Shown: piece after piece, positions 12,310 through 20,005 of the stretch
Position numbering within the stretch: position 1 is the stretch's first letter
Layout: each line of letters starts with the position of its first letter
Virus record (IMG/VR): IMGVR_UViG_3300044838_000022
Location: 1 to 46,505 of that record
Strand: one strand, 5' to 3'
Length of the DNA: 46,505 nucleotides
Source of the DNA: a virus
Position numbers and translations under genes: made by a program
Notes under the pieces: model-generated
Told to the model about the DNA's origin: nothing
What the model saw: the letters and a program-made list of their open reading frames with translations, nothing else
Database searches by the model: none

Positions 12310-12932
12310 TGAAACAGCCTAGAAATTCACGCACGCCTGAAAACCGGGCTGCTCAGCTTGTGACAAAGCAGAGGAGTCGTATTCGCCGTAAATACAAGGA
12401 GAACACCAAGAAGAACCGTAAGCGGTTCCCTGGTGAAATTTCATTTAAGCAGGATATGGCGATCATCCTTGCGCTTGCCGGTTACTCGCACAAAGAAATT
12501 GCACTCTCGCTAGGAGAGAACAGAAATATAATTGGCGAGTGGATGAATGACCCGGCTGTTAAGGAAAAATTTATTGCGCTTTCTGAGGAGCTTCCAGAGT
12601 CAGCGAAGATGCTCCTTGAGACATATTCAATTGAGGCAGTACATACTCTTGTTGATCTTATGCGGACGAGCGAAGATGAGAAAATTATCATGGACTGTGC
12701 TAAGGAGATTTTGGATCGTGGCGGAAACCCGAAGCTAAGCAGGACGGAAACAAAGCAGACTCGGAAAGAGGAGCTAGAAATATCAGATGGGGATTTTCTC
12801 TCAAAAATTCGGGAGCTTTCCCCGGAGCAGCAGGAGGTTGCTGCCCAAATGATTGAGGATGTAACAAATTTTATCAATACAAATTCAAATGACCGCCCAA
12901 TTGAAGGAGAGATAAATGGGACTTCTGCGTAA
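12309..12932 (+). CDS. Terminase small-subunit-like protein
   Basis: 207 aa. Very basic N-terminus, then a helix-turn-helix (MAIILALAGYSHKEIALSLG and following NRNIIGEWMNDP), then helices with MRTSEDEKIIMDCAKEILDR, the layout of many TerS proteins (DNA-binding domain plus oligomerisation helices). TerS recognises the packaging site and feeds DNA to TerL. The start ATG shares a base with the terL stop. It lies downstream of terL, which is less common than upstream. It overlaps portal by 17 nt. Confidence 0.7.
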   Translation: MKQPRNSRTPENRAAQLVTKQRSRIRRKYKENTKKNRKRFPGEISFKQDMAIILALAGYSHKEIALSLGENRNIIGEWMNDPAVKEKFIALSEELPESAKMLLETYSIEAVHTLVDLMRTSEDEKIIMDCAKEILDRGGNPKLSRTETKQTRKEELEISDGDFLSKIRELSPEQQEVAAQMIEDVTNFINTNSNDRPIEGEINGTSA

Positions 12933-14472
12933 GCGAGTCTCCGAACAAGTAATTATGAGCGAGTCCATTGCCCGTGGGCCGCTTCGCTCGTTGTGGGGAA
13001 GCATCAGAAGGACGTTTTGGCCTACAGCCAACCATCTTTCGGTAAGTAAGGTAAATTATGATATCGCGCGGTCTATTTATCGTAACGATGACGAGACAAT
13101 GAATTTGGCTGGTTTTGGAAAACCGATTGTTGACCTCGCCGCTAATTTCACTGGACTCCCAAGAGCTTCGTCAGGTGATGAAATTTATGACGATTTCCTG
13201 AATGACGCGATTCAAGTCCATTGGCGTCAGAAGCTTGGTGAGATGAAGCGCGATGCAATTAGAGACTCAAAGACCGTCGTTAGAATTCGTCGTGCTGATC
13301 CTAAATATCTTCTTATGACCCAAGAAGAGTCTGAGGCTTGTTACCTTGAAATTGTTCCACCCGAAGCTGTTGATATTTTTTATCAGGTTTCAGGTACAGG
13401 GCTTAAGACAATTGAACGAGCTTTTATTACGTTCCGCGTTGAGCAGGTTGATTCCTTTGAGGACACTTCACACAAGCCTGCTCCGCAAGTTACCGAACAT
13501 ACAATTATTGAGGAGCTTACACCTACTCAATACAGGTATTACGATCAGACACAGGGCGAATGGCGTCAAGACCTTCAGCAAGATAATCCTTGGGGCTTTG
13601 TTCCGCTTGTTGAAGTTTGGAATGAATTTGATGCAAGCCTTGAGGGTGGTCAGTCAGACCTTGAAGCGCCAATGTCATTTATGCGCGCTTTCCATGATGT
13701 TCTTGCTCAGGCGTTGTCTGCTCATAAATACCATTCAATTCCTAAGGCAAAATTTGTAATTAATGACATTCAGCAGTTCTTGATGAACAACTTCCCTGAT
13801 TCATTTGACACTGATGAAAATGGTCAGCCGATAATGGGAACGTTCTCAGGAACAGTTACTTGGCAAGGTACTGAAATTCTTTTCTTCCAGCCTGATGAAG
13901 ATGGGTCATTTATGGAAGCTAAGTCAGTTCTTGGGGATTCAAAGACACTGATGGAATTCTTGCTTGACTGTATTTGTATTTCAAGTGAGACTCCTCGCTG
14001 GGCGTTTAATGCTCCTGGCGTTTCAACAGGCCGCGACGTGCCTGAAGTTGCTATGGCTCCATTTATTCAGAAGATCGACCGAAAGCGCGATATTTTCCAG
14101 GGACCAATTCAGGAAATTTGTAAGATGGTTCTCAAGATTGTTGGTATGGAGCCTAGAAAAATTCAATTCTCGTGGGATAAAATTTCATCTACTGATTTGA
14201 CTGCTCAGATGCAGTCGCTTCAGCAGCTTGTAATGGGTATGGAGCTTGCTGTCGAGCGCGGTCTAATTTCAGATCAGTCGGCAAGGCAGACGCTTAGGCC
14301 ATTCATCCCTGCTATGAAGGCGTCCGATCAGGAGGCGGCAGCGGCAAAGAAAAATATGCAGCTTCTAACAGCAGCACCAGCATCGCCTAACGGAGTTGGT
14401 GGAGGAAATCAGCCTGGTAAATCTAAAAGCAATGGTGCGGTCGGTCAGGGTCAGGGAGGAAAGAATGCGTAG
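12916..14472 (+). CDS. Portal protein
   Basis: 518 aa, usual size for SPP1 gp6-like portals. Key segments: SVSKVNYDIARSIYRNDDE at the N-terminus, GKPIVDLAANFTGLP, a central beta-rich clip/stem region, and SSETPRWAFN with a long C-terminal helix region ending in a Gly/Asn-rich tail. It forms the 12-subunit ring through which DNA enters the head. GGAGAG precedes the ATG. Position after terminase supports the call. Confidence 0.88.
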   Translation: MGLLRKRVSEQVIMSESIARGPLRSLWGSIRRTFWPTANHLSVSKVNYDIARSIYRNDDETMNLAGFGKPIVDLAANFTGLPRASSGDEIYDDFLNDAIQVHWRQKLGEMKRDAIRDSKTVVRIRRADPKYLLMTQEESEACYLEIVPPEAVDIFYQVSGTGLKTIERAFITFRVEQVDSFEDTSHKPAPQVTEHTIIEELTPTQYRYYDQTQGEWRQDLQQDNPWGFVPLVEVWNEFDASLEGGQSDLEAPMSFMRAFHDVLAQALSAHKYHSIPKAKFVINDIQQFLMNNFPDSFDTDENGQPIMGTFSGTVTWQGTEILFFQPDEDGSFMEAKSVLGDSKTLMEFLLDCICISSETPRWAFNAPGVSTGRDVPEVAMAPFIQKIDRKRDIFQGPIQEICKMVLKIVGMEPRKIQFSWDKISSTDLTAQMQSLQQLVMGMELAVERGLISDQSARQTLRPFIPAMKASDQEAAAAKKNMQLLTAAPASPNGVGGGNQPGKSKSNGAVGQGQGGKNA

Positions 14473-14602
14473 AGGACGACCACGCAAAATTACACTTAAA
14501 AAGTCAATTGCTCGCAAGCGCGGGCCAGCGGCCATCGGTGCTCGCAATCCTAAACAGCGAGCAGCAGCGCTAGGACGCAGAAGGAGGCGTAAGCGTGGGT
14601 AA
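14465..14602 (+). CDS. 45-aa basic miniprotein with AT-hook core
   Basis: ATG at 14465 directly after GGGAGGAAAGA. The product begins MRRGRPRKITLKK, an AT-hook-like RGRPRK, and ends in RRRRRKRG. It is almost entirely Arg/Lys/Ala. It overlaps portal by 8 nt and the next gene by 8 nt. A DNA-binding or DNA-condensing protein packed with or near the head is inferred. Confidence 0.65.
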   Translation: MRRGRPRKITLKKSIARKRGPAAIGARNPKQRAAALGRRRRRKRG

Positions 14603-14702
14603 GGTACCGCCGCAACTTGCAAAGTTCCAATTTAAGAAAGGTGGAACTAAAGCAAAGGCAGGAGGGAAGAAAAGCAAGAGGGGAAAGGCGAAGAAGAAAT
14701 GA
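14595..14702 (+). CDS. 35-aa Lys-rich miniprotein
   Basis: GTG at 14595 with an excellent AGAAGGAGG ribosome-binding site inside the previous gene. It begins MGKVPPQLAKFQF and ends in a run of Lys, Gly and Arg (GGKKSKRGKAKKK). The stop overlaps the next ATG (ATGA). Highly basic, likely nucleic-acid binding. Confidence 0.6.
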   Translation: MGKVPPQLAKFQFKKGGTKAKAGGKKSKRGKAKKK

Positions 14703-14818
14703 GAGCAATGCCAAAGCGTAATTTGTCTCTCGGTAAAGTGCGAGTAGTAAGTCGAGCAAGAGATATGAAGGGCGTTAAGCAAATTAAGCCAGTGATTGGC
14801 AAGTGGGTGAAATTCTGA
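14699..14818 (+). CDS. 39-aa basic miniprotein
   Basis: ATG at 14699 overlaps the preceding stop; its own TGA overlaps the next ATG. Sequence begins MRAMPKRNLSLGKVRVVSRA and ends GKWVKF. Basic, with a beta-like pattern. It has no good independent ribosome-binding site, so it depends on coupling. Confidence 0.5.
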   Translation: MRAMPKRNLSLGKVRVVSRARDMKGVKQIKPVIGKWVKF

Positions 14819-14949
14819 TGGCGAGAATTAAAATTTTGCATGATACGACATACGCCAAGACGAAGTTTAAGAAAACTAAGCCTCGTGATGGCAAGAACCA
14901 TGCAGTAAGAATTACAGGTGGACGAGCTACCAAGAGAGGAGGTAATTAA
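14818..14949 (+). CDS. 43-aa basic miniprotein
   Basis: ATG at 14818 overlaps the previous stop. Product MARIKILHDTTYAKTKF, then KKTKPRDGKNH, then VRITGGRATKRGGN. Its last codons (AGAGGAGGT) also supply the ribosome-binding site for the next gene, and its stop overlaps that gene's ATG. Confidence 0.55.
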   Translation: MARIKILHDTTYAKTKFKKTKPRDGKNHAVRITGGRATKRGGN

Positions 14950-15641
14950 TGGCTCGTATTTTGGGTGGCGGTGGTAAAATGCCGAGTCAGACCGTTGGGC
15001 GGCCTGGCTATAGATCACTTAAGGCGTTTGGTGCCCCGCGTAAGCGTGTAGGACTGGTTTCAGCATCGGCGCAGAAGGGCGTCAGAAGGCTCCTAAGGCG
15101 TGACCCATCCAAGTTCCAAGGTGATGCTCCGTTTGGTGGGCCGCTTACAGCAGCAACGCTCACAACAGCGATGGCAGGGGCTGACAATGATATTAAGTTC
15201 ACAGCGCAACAGCGTGGGAATAGTGGAAATTCTGTTCGTGTGCGCATTGTGGTTGCTGGTGCTTCTACTGTTCTATCGGTTAGTGTCAGCGGTAGTGACA
15301 TTACTATAAATTCAGCTACAAACTCTGGTAGTGCTGCTACTTCTACCGCGGCTCAAGTAATTGCCGCTGTAAATGCAAGTTCGCCTGCAAAGGCTCTTGT
15401 CTACGCAGAGCTTAAAAAGGGTGATACTGGTACAGGCGTTGTTGCAGCGTTTGGGTTTACTACTTTAGCTGGTGGCGTTGTGCCTGATATTCAGGGCGGC
15501 AATGGTACTCCTAACCCGAATGTAGTTAAGGCTCCGGTAGATCAGTCAATTAATCTTGCCAATGCGCGTGGCAAGGGTAGTAAAAATGTTATTGATAAGA
15601 GCAAGAACAGATCGGTTACACGTCGAGGGCCAGTTTCTTAA
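14949..15641 (+). CDS. Head-region structural protein with basic N-terminus
   Basis: 230 aa. The first 60 residues are basic (GAPRKRVGLVSA, VRRLLRRDPSKF). Residues about 70-190 hold a beta-rich domain with NDIKFTAQQRGNSGNSVRVR, VSVSGSDITI and LAGGVV, a pattern seen in several phage structural proteins where a GNS/GNxI loop precedes beta strands. The C-terminus is again basic. It may be a minor head or internal protein bridging DNA and capsid. Exact role unknown. Confidence 0.6.
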   Translation: MARILGGGGKMPSQTVGRPGYRSLKAFGAPRKRVGLVSASAQKGVRRLLRRDPSKFQGDAPFGGPLTAATLTTAMAGADNDIKFTAQQRGNSGNSVRVRIVVAGASTVLSVSVSGSDITINSATNSGSAATSTAAQVIAAVNASSPAKALVYAELKKGDTGTGVVAAFGFTTLAGGVVPDIQGGNGTPNPNVVKAPVDQSINLANARGKGSKNVIDKSKNRSVTRRGPVS

Positions 15642-15643
15642 TT

Positions 15644-16813
15644 ATGGGTCTTCTGGATCAAAATAACGATATTTATGAGCGGTATATTCCGCTTGAGTCT
15701 AAGGTTGCAGAAATGGGGCCGCTGGATTCAGCGACTATTGATATTCCTGTTGATGCTACTTTGCTTGAGAAAATTAAGGCTAAGGACAGCGATCCCCATT
15801 TCGTTACAGTTGAAATTGAGTCAGGTCTTTCCAAGAACAAGCTAAATTGGCGACCTGAGATGCTACGCCGTATTGCAGAAATGGTTAACACTCAGAGGCC
15901 AGTAGGATACCTTGGGCATATTCCACAAGATGATCGTGGGCATTCTCTTCCCCCTCCGCAGACTCTTTGGGTTGGGGCAAAGGTAGCTAATAAAAATGGA
16001 AAGACGATACTGTATATTAAGGGCTACAATCATACAAAAGAAATTCGTGATTATGTAGACCTGGGTTTGGTTGATGCAGTTTCAATTTCAGGTAATTCCA
16101 CACAGCGTCCTTCGATGGGAGGATATGAAGTAATAGACTTTACACTTGAATCAATTGATTGGGCGCGCAAGGGGAAAAATGCAATGCCTAGTCGTGTCGT
16201 AACTGTTACAGCAGAAATGGAGGGAGGTACTGTAGTGGACGGTAAGGATATTGCTGCAATTTCAGAGGCTGAGCTTCGTCAACACAATCCAACTCTTGTT
16301 GAGCTTCTTGCAAGCAAGGATGGTGCTGGTCTGAAGGACAAGGTTACAGAAATGGAAGCCACTATTGAAAAGCAGAAGGGTTTTTCTGACCTAGTAAATG
16401 AAATTGCAACTCGTCTTAAGGTCGAACCTGACAAGATTCTTGAGAACTTGGATGAGCTTATTTCAAAGATGAAGGGCGCTAAGGCTAGCGACGTTAAGAA
16501 TTACATTACTCAGATCATCGAGAAGCAGGTTAAGACTGCTCGCGGTCAGAAGCTTGTTTCTCGCCTTGTTGGTGAAATGGAAGATATTACAGAGCTTACC
16601 GATGACACCAAGAAGGAAATTGAAAAGCGTGTTACCGAGTCAATTGAAAGTGATGACGATATCAAGGCAATTGTTGGTGAGATGGTTGACGACAAGGGGG
16701 CTGGCACAGGCGGAATGATTGTCGGCGGTTCCTCGCGTATGAAGAATGACGACGATAAAAATACTGTAATTGATAATGACAACCTGACTGTTCGTAAGCG
16801 GACGATGGCTTAA
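15644..16813 (+). CDS. Prohead protease with C-terminal scaffold region
   Basis: 389 aa. The N-terminal half resembles phage prohead proteases: RPVGYLGHIPQDDRGHS, then VDAVSISGNSTQRP with the candidate nucleophile Ser, then LESIDWARKGKNAMP, a likely self-cleavage region. The C-terminal half is helical and charged (EMEATIEKQKGFSDLV, DKILENLDELISKMKG), as expected for a scaffold. A fused protease-scaffold would direct capsid assembly and then be removed. Located just before the decoration and capsid genes. The catalytic residues are assigned by position, not proven. Confidence 0.75.
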   Translation: MGLLDQNNDIYERYIPLESKVAEMGPLDSATIDIPVDATLLEKIKAKDSDPHFVTVEIESGLSKNKLNWRPEMLRRIAEMVNTQRPVGYLGHIPQDDRGHSLPPPQTLWVGAKVANKNGKTILYIKGYNHTKEIRDYVDLGLVDAVSISGNSTQRPSMGGYEVIDFTLESIDWARKGKNAMPSRVVTVTAEMEGGTVVDGKDIAAISEAELRQHNPTLVELLASKDGAGLKDKVTEMEATIEKQKGFSDLVNEIATRLKVEPDKILENLDELISKMKGAKASDVKNYITQIIEKQVKTARGQKLVSRLVGEMEDITELTDDTKKEIEKRVTESIESDDDIKAIVGEMVDDKGAGTGGMIVGGSSRMKNDDDKNTVIDNDNLTVRKRTMA

Positions 16814-16822
16814 GGAGGGCAG

Positions 16823-17149
16823 ATGACTGATAAATTGCACCCAAGCCGAGTACAGGAGGATCAGGACGTGGAAATGAAGCCGATTGTTGTTGGCCCTCCT
16901 CCGTATTCATCCCCTGACCCTGCAACTGAGGGCAATCAGATGATTCCTCTTGACCAAGGGACAAGTGGCGAGCATGGCGATGCGAGTGACTTTGATCCAG
17001 AGGACGCAAATGCGTCTGAGTGGGTTGATGCTGTAAATAGCGCAAGCTCGCAGGAGGAGCTTGACGATCTGAAGAATCAATATAAGGAGTCTGGCGCAAA
17101 TTATAAGACTGTGAAGGATGCGTTTAAGGCTCACAAGGGTTTCGAGTAA
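16823..17149 (+). CDS. Acidic hypothetical protein
   Basis: 108 aa, ribosome-binding site GGAGGG upstream. The N-terminal half is Pro- and Gln-rich and disordered-looking; the C-terminal half contains DFDPEDANASEWVDAVNSAS and a helical segment (ELDDLKNQYKESG). Probably a small head-assembly or structural protein by position. Family not recognised. Confidence 0.6.
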   Translation: MTDKLHPSRVQEDQDVEMKPIVVGPPPYSSPDPATEGNQMIPLDQGTSGEHGDASDFDPEDANASEWVDAVNSASSQEELDDLKNQYKESGANYKTVKDAFKAHKGFE

Positions 17150-17168
17150 TTTGGAAGGAGGTTAATAA

Positions 17169-17549
17169 ATGGGTCGTAAAATCACCGATGGTAACGCTGT
17201 AGACGTTACGGCTCCTGGTTCAACTCATGTTGAAATGGGTGAGCTTTATCGGATTGATGGTTGGTCGGGATTTGCAATGGACGATATTTCAGCTACAGCA
17301 ACTGATCGTGGCCTTGCCCTTGAGGTAACTCATTCGCTTTGGCGAATTAAGACCCCAAGCGGCACGGCTGCAACTCGTGGTGATTTCTTGAAGTGGGCAA
17401 CTGGCGCTGGGTTCAAAGCTGGCCCTACCGATCTTCAGGACGTAGCTGCACCGGCTGCTGGCGGTGTTCCTGCGCTTGCAGTTGCAAAGGTTGAAGGTGT
17501 TCGTAATTCAGGTGGCTATGCAACAGTCCGTCTTACTGACGGCGGCTAA
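17169..17549 (+). CDS. Capsid decoration-like protein
   Basis: 126 aa, small beta-rich protein with GELYRIDGWSGFAMDDIS and ALAVAKVEGVRNSGGYATVR. The layout is like DUF2190-type head decoration proteins, and the position directly before the major capsid gene supports this. GGAGG upstream. It would stabilise the expanded capsid surface. Confidence 0.65.
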   Translation: MGRKITDGNAVDVTAPGSTHVEMGELYRIDGWSGFAMDDISATATDRGLALEVTHSLWRIKTPSGTAATRGDFLKWATGAGFKAGPTDLQDVAAPAAGGVPALAVAKVEGVRNSGGYATVRLTDGG

Positions 17550-17569
17550 TTAAGAAAGGAGGAAAATAA

Positions 17570-18541
17570 GTGACCGTAATTCTAAGCAAGAACGATATTC
17601 TTGCCGCGCGTAGAAGCAACGGGTTTGAAATTGAGGAAGCAATTCTCAAGAAGCCCGTAGGCGAGATGATTACTACGGCTCAGGGGATGCTTGACCTGAT
17701 CCAAAAAGTTAGGGTTGATGTTGCATTCGGTCAGGCAGATGTTCCTACTCTGTACGAGCCGATTTATCGTCGTATCCCTGGCCCGTTCCCAGGTCGTGCA
17801 ATTGATATTGGTGAGAATACGCTTCAGGCTAATGTCATTTTTGTTCAGAAGTATGAGGCTGGGGAAATTCAGTTCGGTACGCTTCAGAAGGGCACACCGG
17901 CCACGGCTCGCCTCTTTACTTATGCCGCTGGCTTTGAATACACCGAGGATATGGCTGAGTGGGATAGCACTTGGTCGCTTGAGCTTGTAAATCAGGCTTT
18001 CGGTCGTGCATATAACGCTATTCTCAACCATCTTCATCTAAATCCAATTACAGCGTATTCATACACAGGCCCGAACCAAACTGCTGCTGATACAACTTCG
18101 GGAGCATCGCTGGCTGAGAAGACGCTTCGCACATTTATGAGCGCGTATCAGACTTCGATTGAGGCTTCTCCTCAGCGGACGTGGAGCGTAATTCTAGCTT
18201 CTGAGACTAATCGGTTCCAGATCGAAGCCGCTCTGTTGAATCCGGTTTACGACGCTTCCGGAAATGTCATGCCGTCTGTTCCTGTTGATACCATCATTTA
18301 TTACGATGGTATGGATATTAACATGGGTACAGAGACTTACAATTATCCAGGTGTTACTGCTGGAAAGGTTTACGCGATTTTCCCAAAGCAGAGGATGCTT
18401 GAGCTTGTTCACCATGATCTTCGTGTTGATGCTGACCGTCCTGATATTTCCCGGTTGATTGAGGCTCAGATCGTTGGTCGTACTCGGCGTGGAGTTTACG
18501 CTGAGATTGCAAACTCGGTCGAAGAAATTACTCTGCCTTAA
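17570..18541 (+). CDS. Major capsid protein
   Basis: 323 aa, usual size for HK97-fold capsids without a delta domain. GTG start with a very strong AGAAAGGAGG. Segments such as IPGPFPGRAIDIGENTL, GFEYTEDMAEWDSTW and the C-terminal RRGVYAEIANSVEEITLP fit the E-type capsid family. Position after protease/scaffold and decoration supports the assignment. It is the likely most abundant virion protein, consistent with the strong ribosome-binding site. Confidence 0.85.
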   Translation: MTVILSKNDILAARRSNGFEIEEAILKKPVGEMITTAQGMLDLIQKVRVDVAFGQADVPTLYEPIYRRIPGPFPGRAIDIGENTLQANVIFVQKYEAGEIQFGTLQKGTPATARLFTYAAGFEYTEDMAEWDSTWSLELVNQAFGRAYNAILNHLHLNPITAYSYTGPNQTAADTTSGASLAEKTLRTFMSAYQTSIEASPQRTWSVILASETNRFQIEAALLNPVYDASGNVMPSVPVDTIIYYDGMDINMGTETYNYPGVTAGKVYAIFPKQRMLELVHHDLRVDADRPDISRLIEAQIVGRTRRGVYAEIANSVEEITLP

Positions 18542-18543
18542 TT

Positions 18544-18786
18544 ATGGGTACGCATGAGGCAACAGCAACAACAAGCTCAACGCAGAAGGCAACAGTTGCA
18601 GCCGTTGTACGGCGTTTTCAAGGGCGCTATGAGTGCGGCTGCACTGTTGACCGTGATATTCCACAGCCTACTGAGTGTGTAAATCATGGGGCTGTGGGTG
18701 TTTATGAAGTTGAGCCGATTGAAATTGAAAATGTTGAAATCGGTGAAGACTTCGATGACTTTGTTTCAGATTTGAAGGAGGTGTAA
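18544..18786 (+). CDS. 80-aa protein with Cys/His cluster
   Basis: Contains YECGCTVDRDIPQPTECVNH, a C-C-C-H set that could bind zinc, and an acidic C-terminal tail. Located between capsid and the next zinc-type gene. Family not recognised. Confidence 0.6.
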   Translation: MGTHEATATTSSTQKATVAAVVRRFQGRYECGCTVDRDIPQPTECVNHGAVGVYEVEPIEIENVEIGEDFDDFVSDLKEV

Positions 18787-18791
18787 TTTCA

Positions 18792-19154
18792 GTGGCAGAA
18801 ACTAATACTTGTGCTGGTTGTGGCGAGGAGGTTGATGTATTCAAGAACCACCTTTCTGCAACAGTCAAGGTTCAGCGAAATGAAATGCAGACTTTTAATG
18901 CTGCTCAGCTTGCGGCTGCCGCAGGCGAGGAGCTTACATTTGAAATGTTGGACGCTGACGAGGATGAAAACAGCGAGACAGTAATTGGCGTCAAGTCTGG
19001 CCCTTCGGCTGGTGGAATTTTCCATGATGTAAAATGTCTTACGAAGTTCCTAAAGGCTGATGATTTTGCTCATGCGGATTTGAAGCTAAAGAGGAACCGT
19101 GAAGATGACAGTCACCTTTACGCTGCTGCGATGGCAGAAGGGGGCGATGAGTAA
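18792..19154 (+). CDS. 120-aa protein with zinc-type motif
   Basis: GTG start with GGAGG 10 nt upstream. Begins with TCAGCGEEVDVFKNH (CxxC, then His), with a later HDVKCLTKF, giving a possible C-C-H-C site. The rest is acidic. It resembles a small capsid-associated protein by position only. Confidence 0.6.
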   Translation: MAETNTCAGCGEEVDVFKNHLSATVKVQRNEMQTFNAAQLAAAAGEELTFEMLDADEDENSETVIGVKSGPSAGGIFHDVKCLTKFLKADDFAHADLKLKRNREDDSHLYAAAMAEGGDE

Positions 19155-19544
19155 ATGTGTGCTGTTGTTCTCACAAACGTAGGTGAGGAATTCGTAGTCG
19201 ATAAGCTCAATGAGAGCGTTCAGACGAAGCCTGAGTACGTCGGGTGGGGTACAGGGGCAGGTACGGCAGCCAAGGCTGATACAGACCTCTTTACGGCCGC
19301 TGCGGAGCCTCGTGTGCAGGCGACGTGCTCTAAGACGGGTACTGGCTCAACTGCAAAGTTCCAGGCCGTAGCGACGCTTACAAGCCTTTCAGGGCAGACG
19401 ATCACGAATGCGGCCCTATTTACAGCCGCAGGATCAGGTTCACCGCCGTCCGGTGCATCGTGCATCGTCAAGGGCGATCATTCCGGCGTGGCGCTAGCAA
19501 CCAACGATCAGATACAATATACATTTACACTCGATCCTTCATAG
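19155..19544 (+). CDS. Structural protein, probable host gene of the adjacent homing element
   Basis: 129 aa. Pattern PEYVGWGTGAGTAAKADTDL, then TITNAALFTAAGSGSP, then a C-terminal beta strand QYTFTLDPS; similar small beta domains occur in phage structural proteins. Its last nine residues, QYTFTLDPS, are repeated exactly at the end of the downstream homing endonuclease frame (19993), with different codons. It starts directly after the preceding stop. Exact structural role unknown. Confidence 0.65.
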   Translation: MCAVVLTNVGEEFVVDKLNESVQTKPEYVGWGTGAGTAAKADTDLFTAAAEPRVQATCSKTGTGSTAKFQAVATLTSLSGQTITNAALFTAAGSGSPPSGASCIVKGDHSGVALATNDQIQYTFTLDPS

Positions 19545-19572
19545 TTAAGCCATTCTAAGTGTAGGATAATTC

Positions 19573-19993
19573 ATGCCGTATAAATCTGGAAAACACGGAA
19601 TCAGCGCAGGTAAGGCGCATTGGCGTCGTGGAACGCATAAGGCAAAGGCTCGCAGGCTAACTACATACGAACAGGGCTGGCTTACGGCTCTGATTGATGG
19701 AGAAGGCTCGATTTTTAACTCTAAGCGGTCTACTGGACAGTTTTGCCCCCCGCATTCAAATTGGGATGACCAACTTAGAAATTTTGAATGAGCTTCTTCT
19801 CATCACCGGCTGTGGAACAATTACAAAGGGTGGTAAGCCACGCAAGTCTAATCATGCACAGAGCTATACTTGGCGGTGCGATGGAGCAAATGCTATTTCA
19901 CTCCTCAACCAAATTTTGGAGGGGCTTATTGTGAAACGAGAAAGAGCGATTGAAATGATTAGCCAATATACCTTCACACTCGACCCGAGCTAA
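19573..19993 (+). pseudogene. LAGLIDADG homing endonuclease, frameshifted
   Basis: The frame from ATG 19573 carries a basic N-terminus and GWLTALIDGEGSI, a LAGLIDADG motif, but stops at 19791. A run of six C (19746-19751) marks the break: with five C, the sequence reads on as CPRIQIGMTNLEILNELLL and ITGCGTITKGGK to the stop at 19993. The joined product would be about 139 aa. It ends QYTFTLDPS, the same as the upstream gene's end. Either inactivated, misread, or expressed by slippage. The CDS boundaries given span both parts. Confidence 0.75.
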
Positions 19994-20005
19994 GCAGGTA
20001 ATTGA

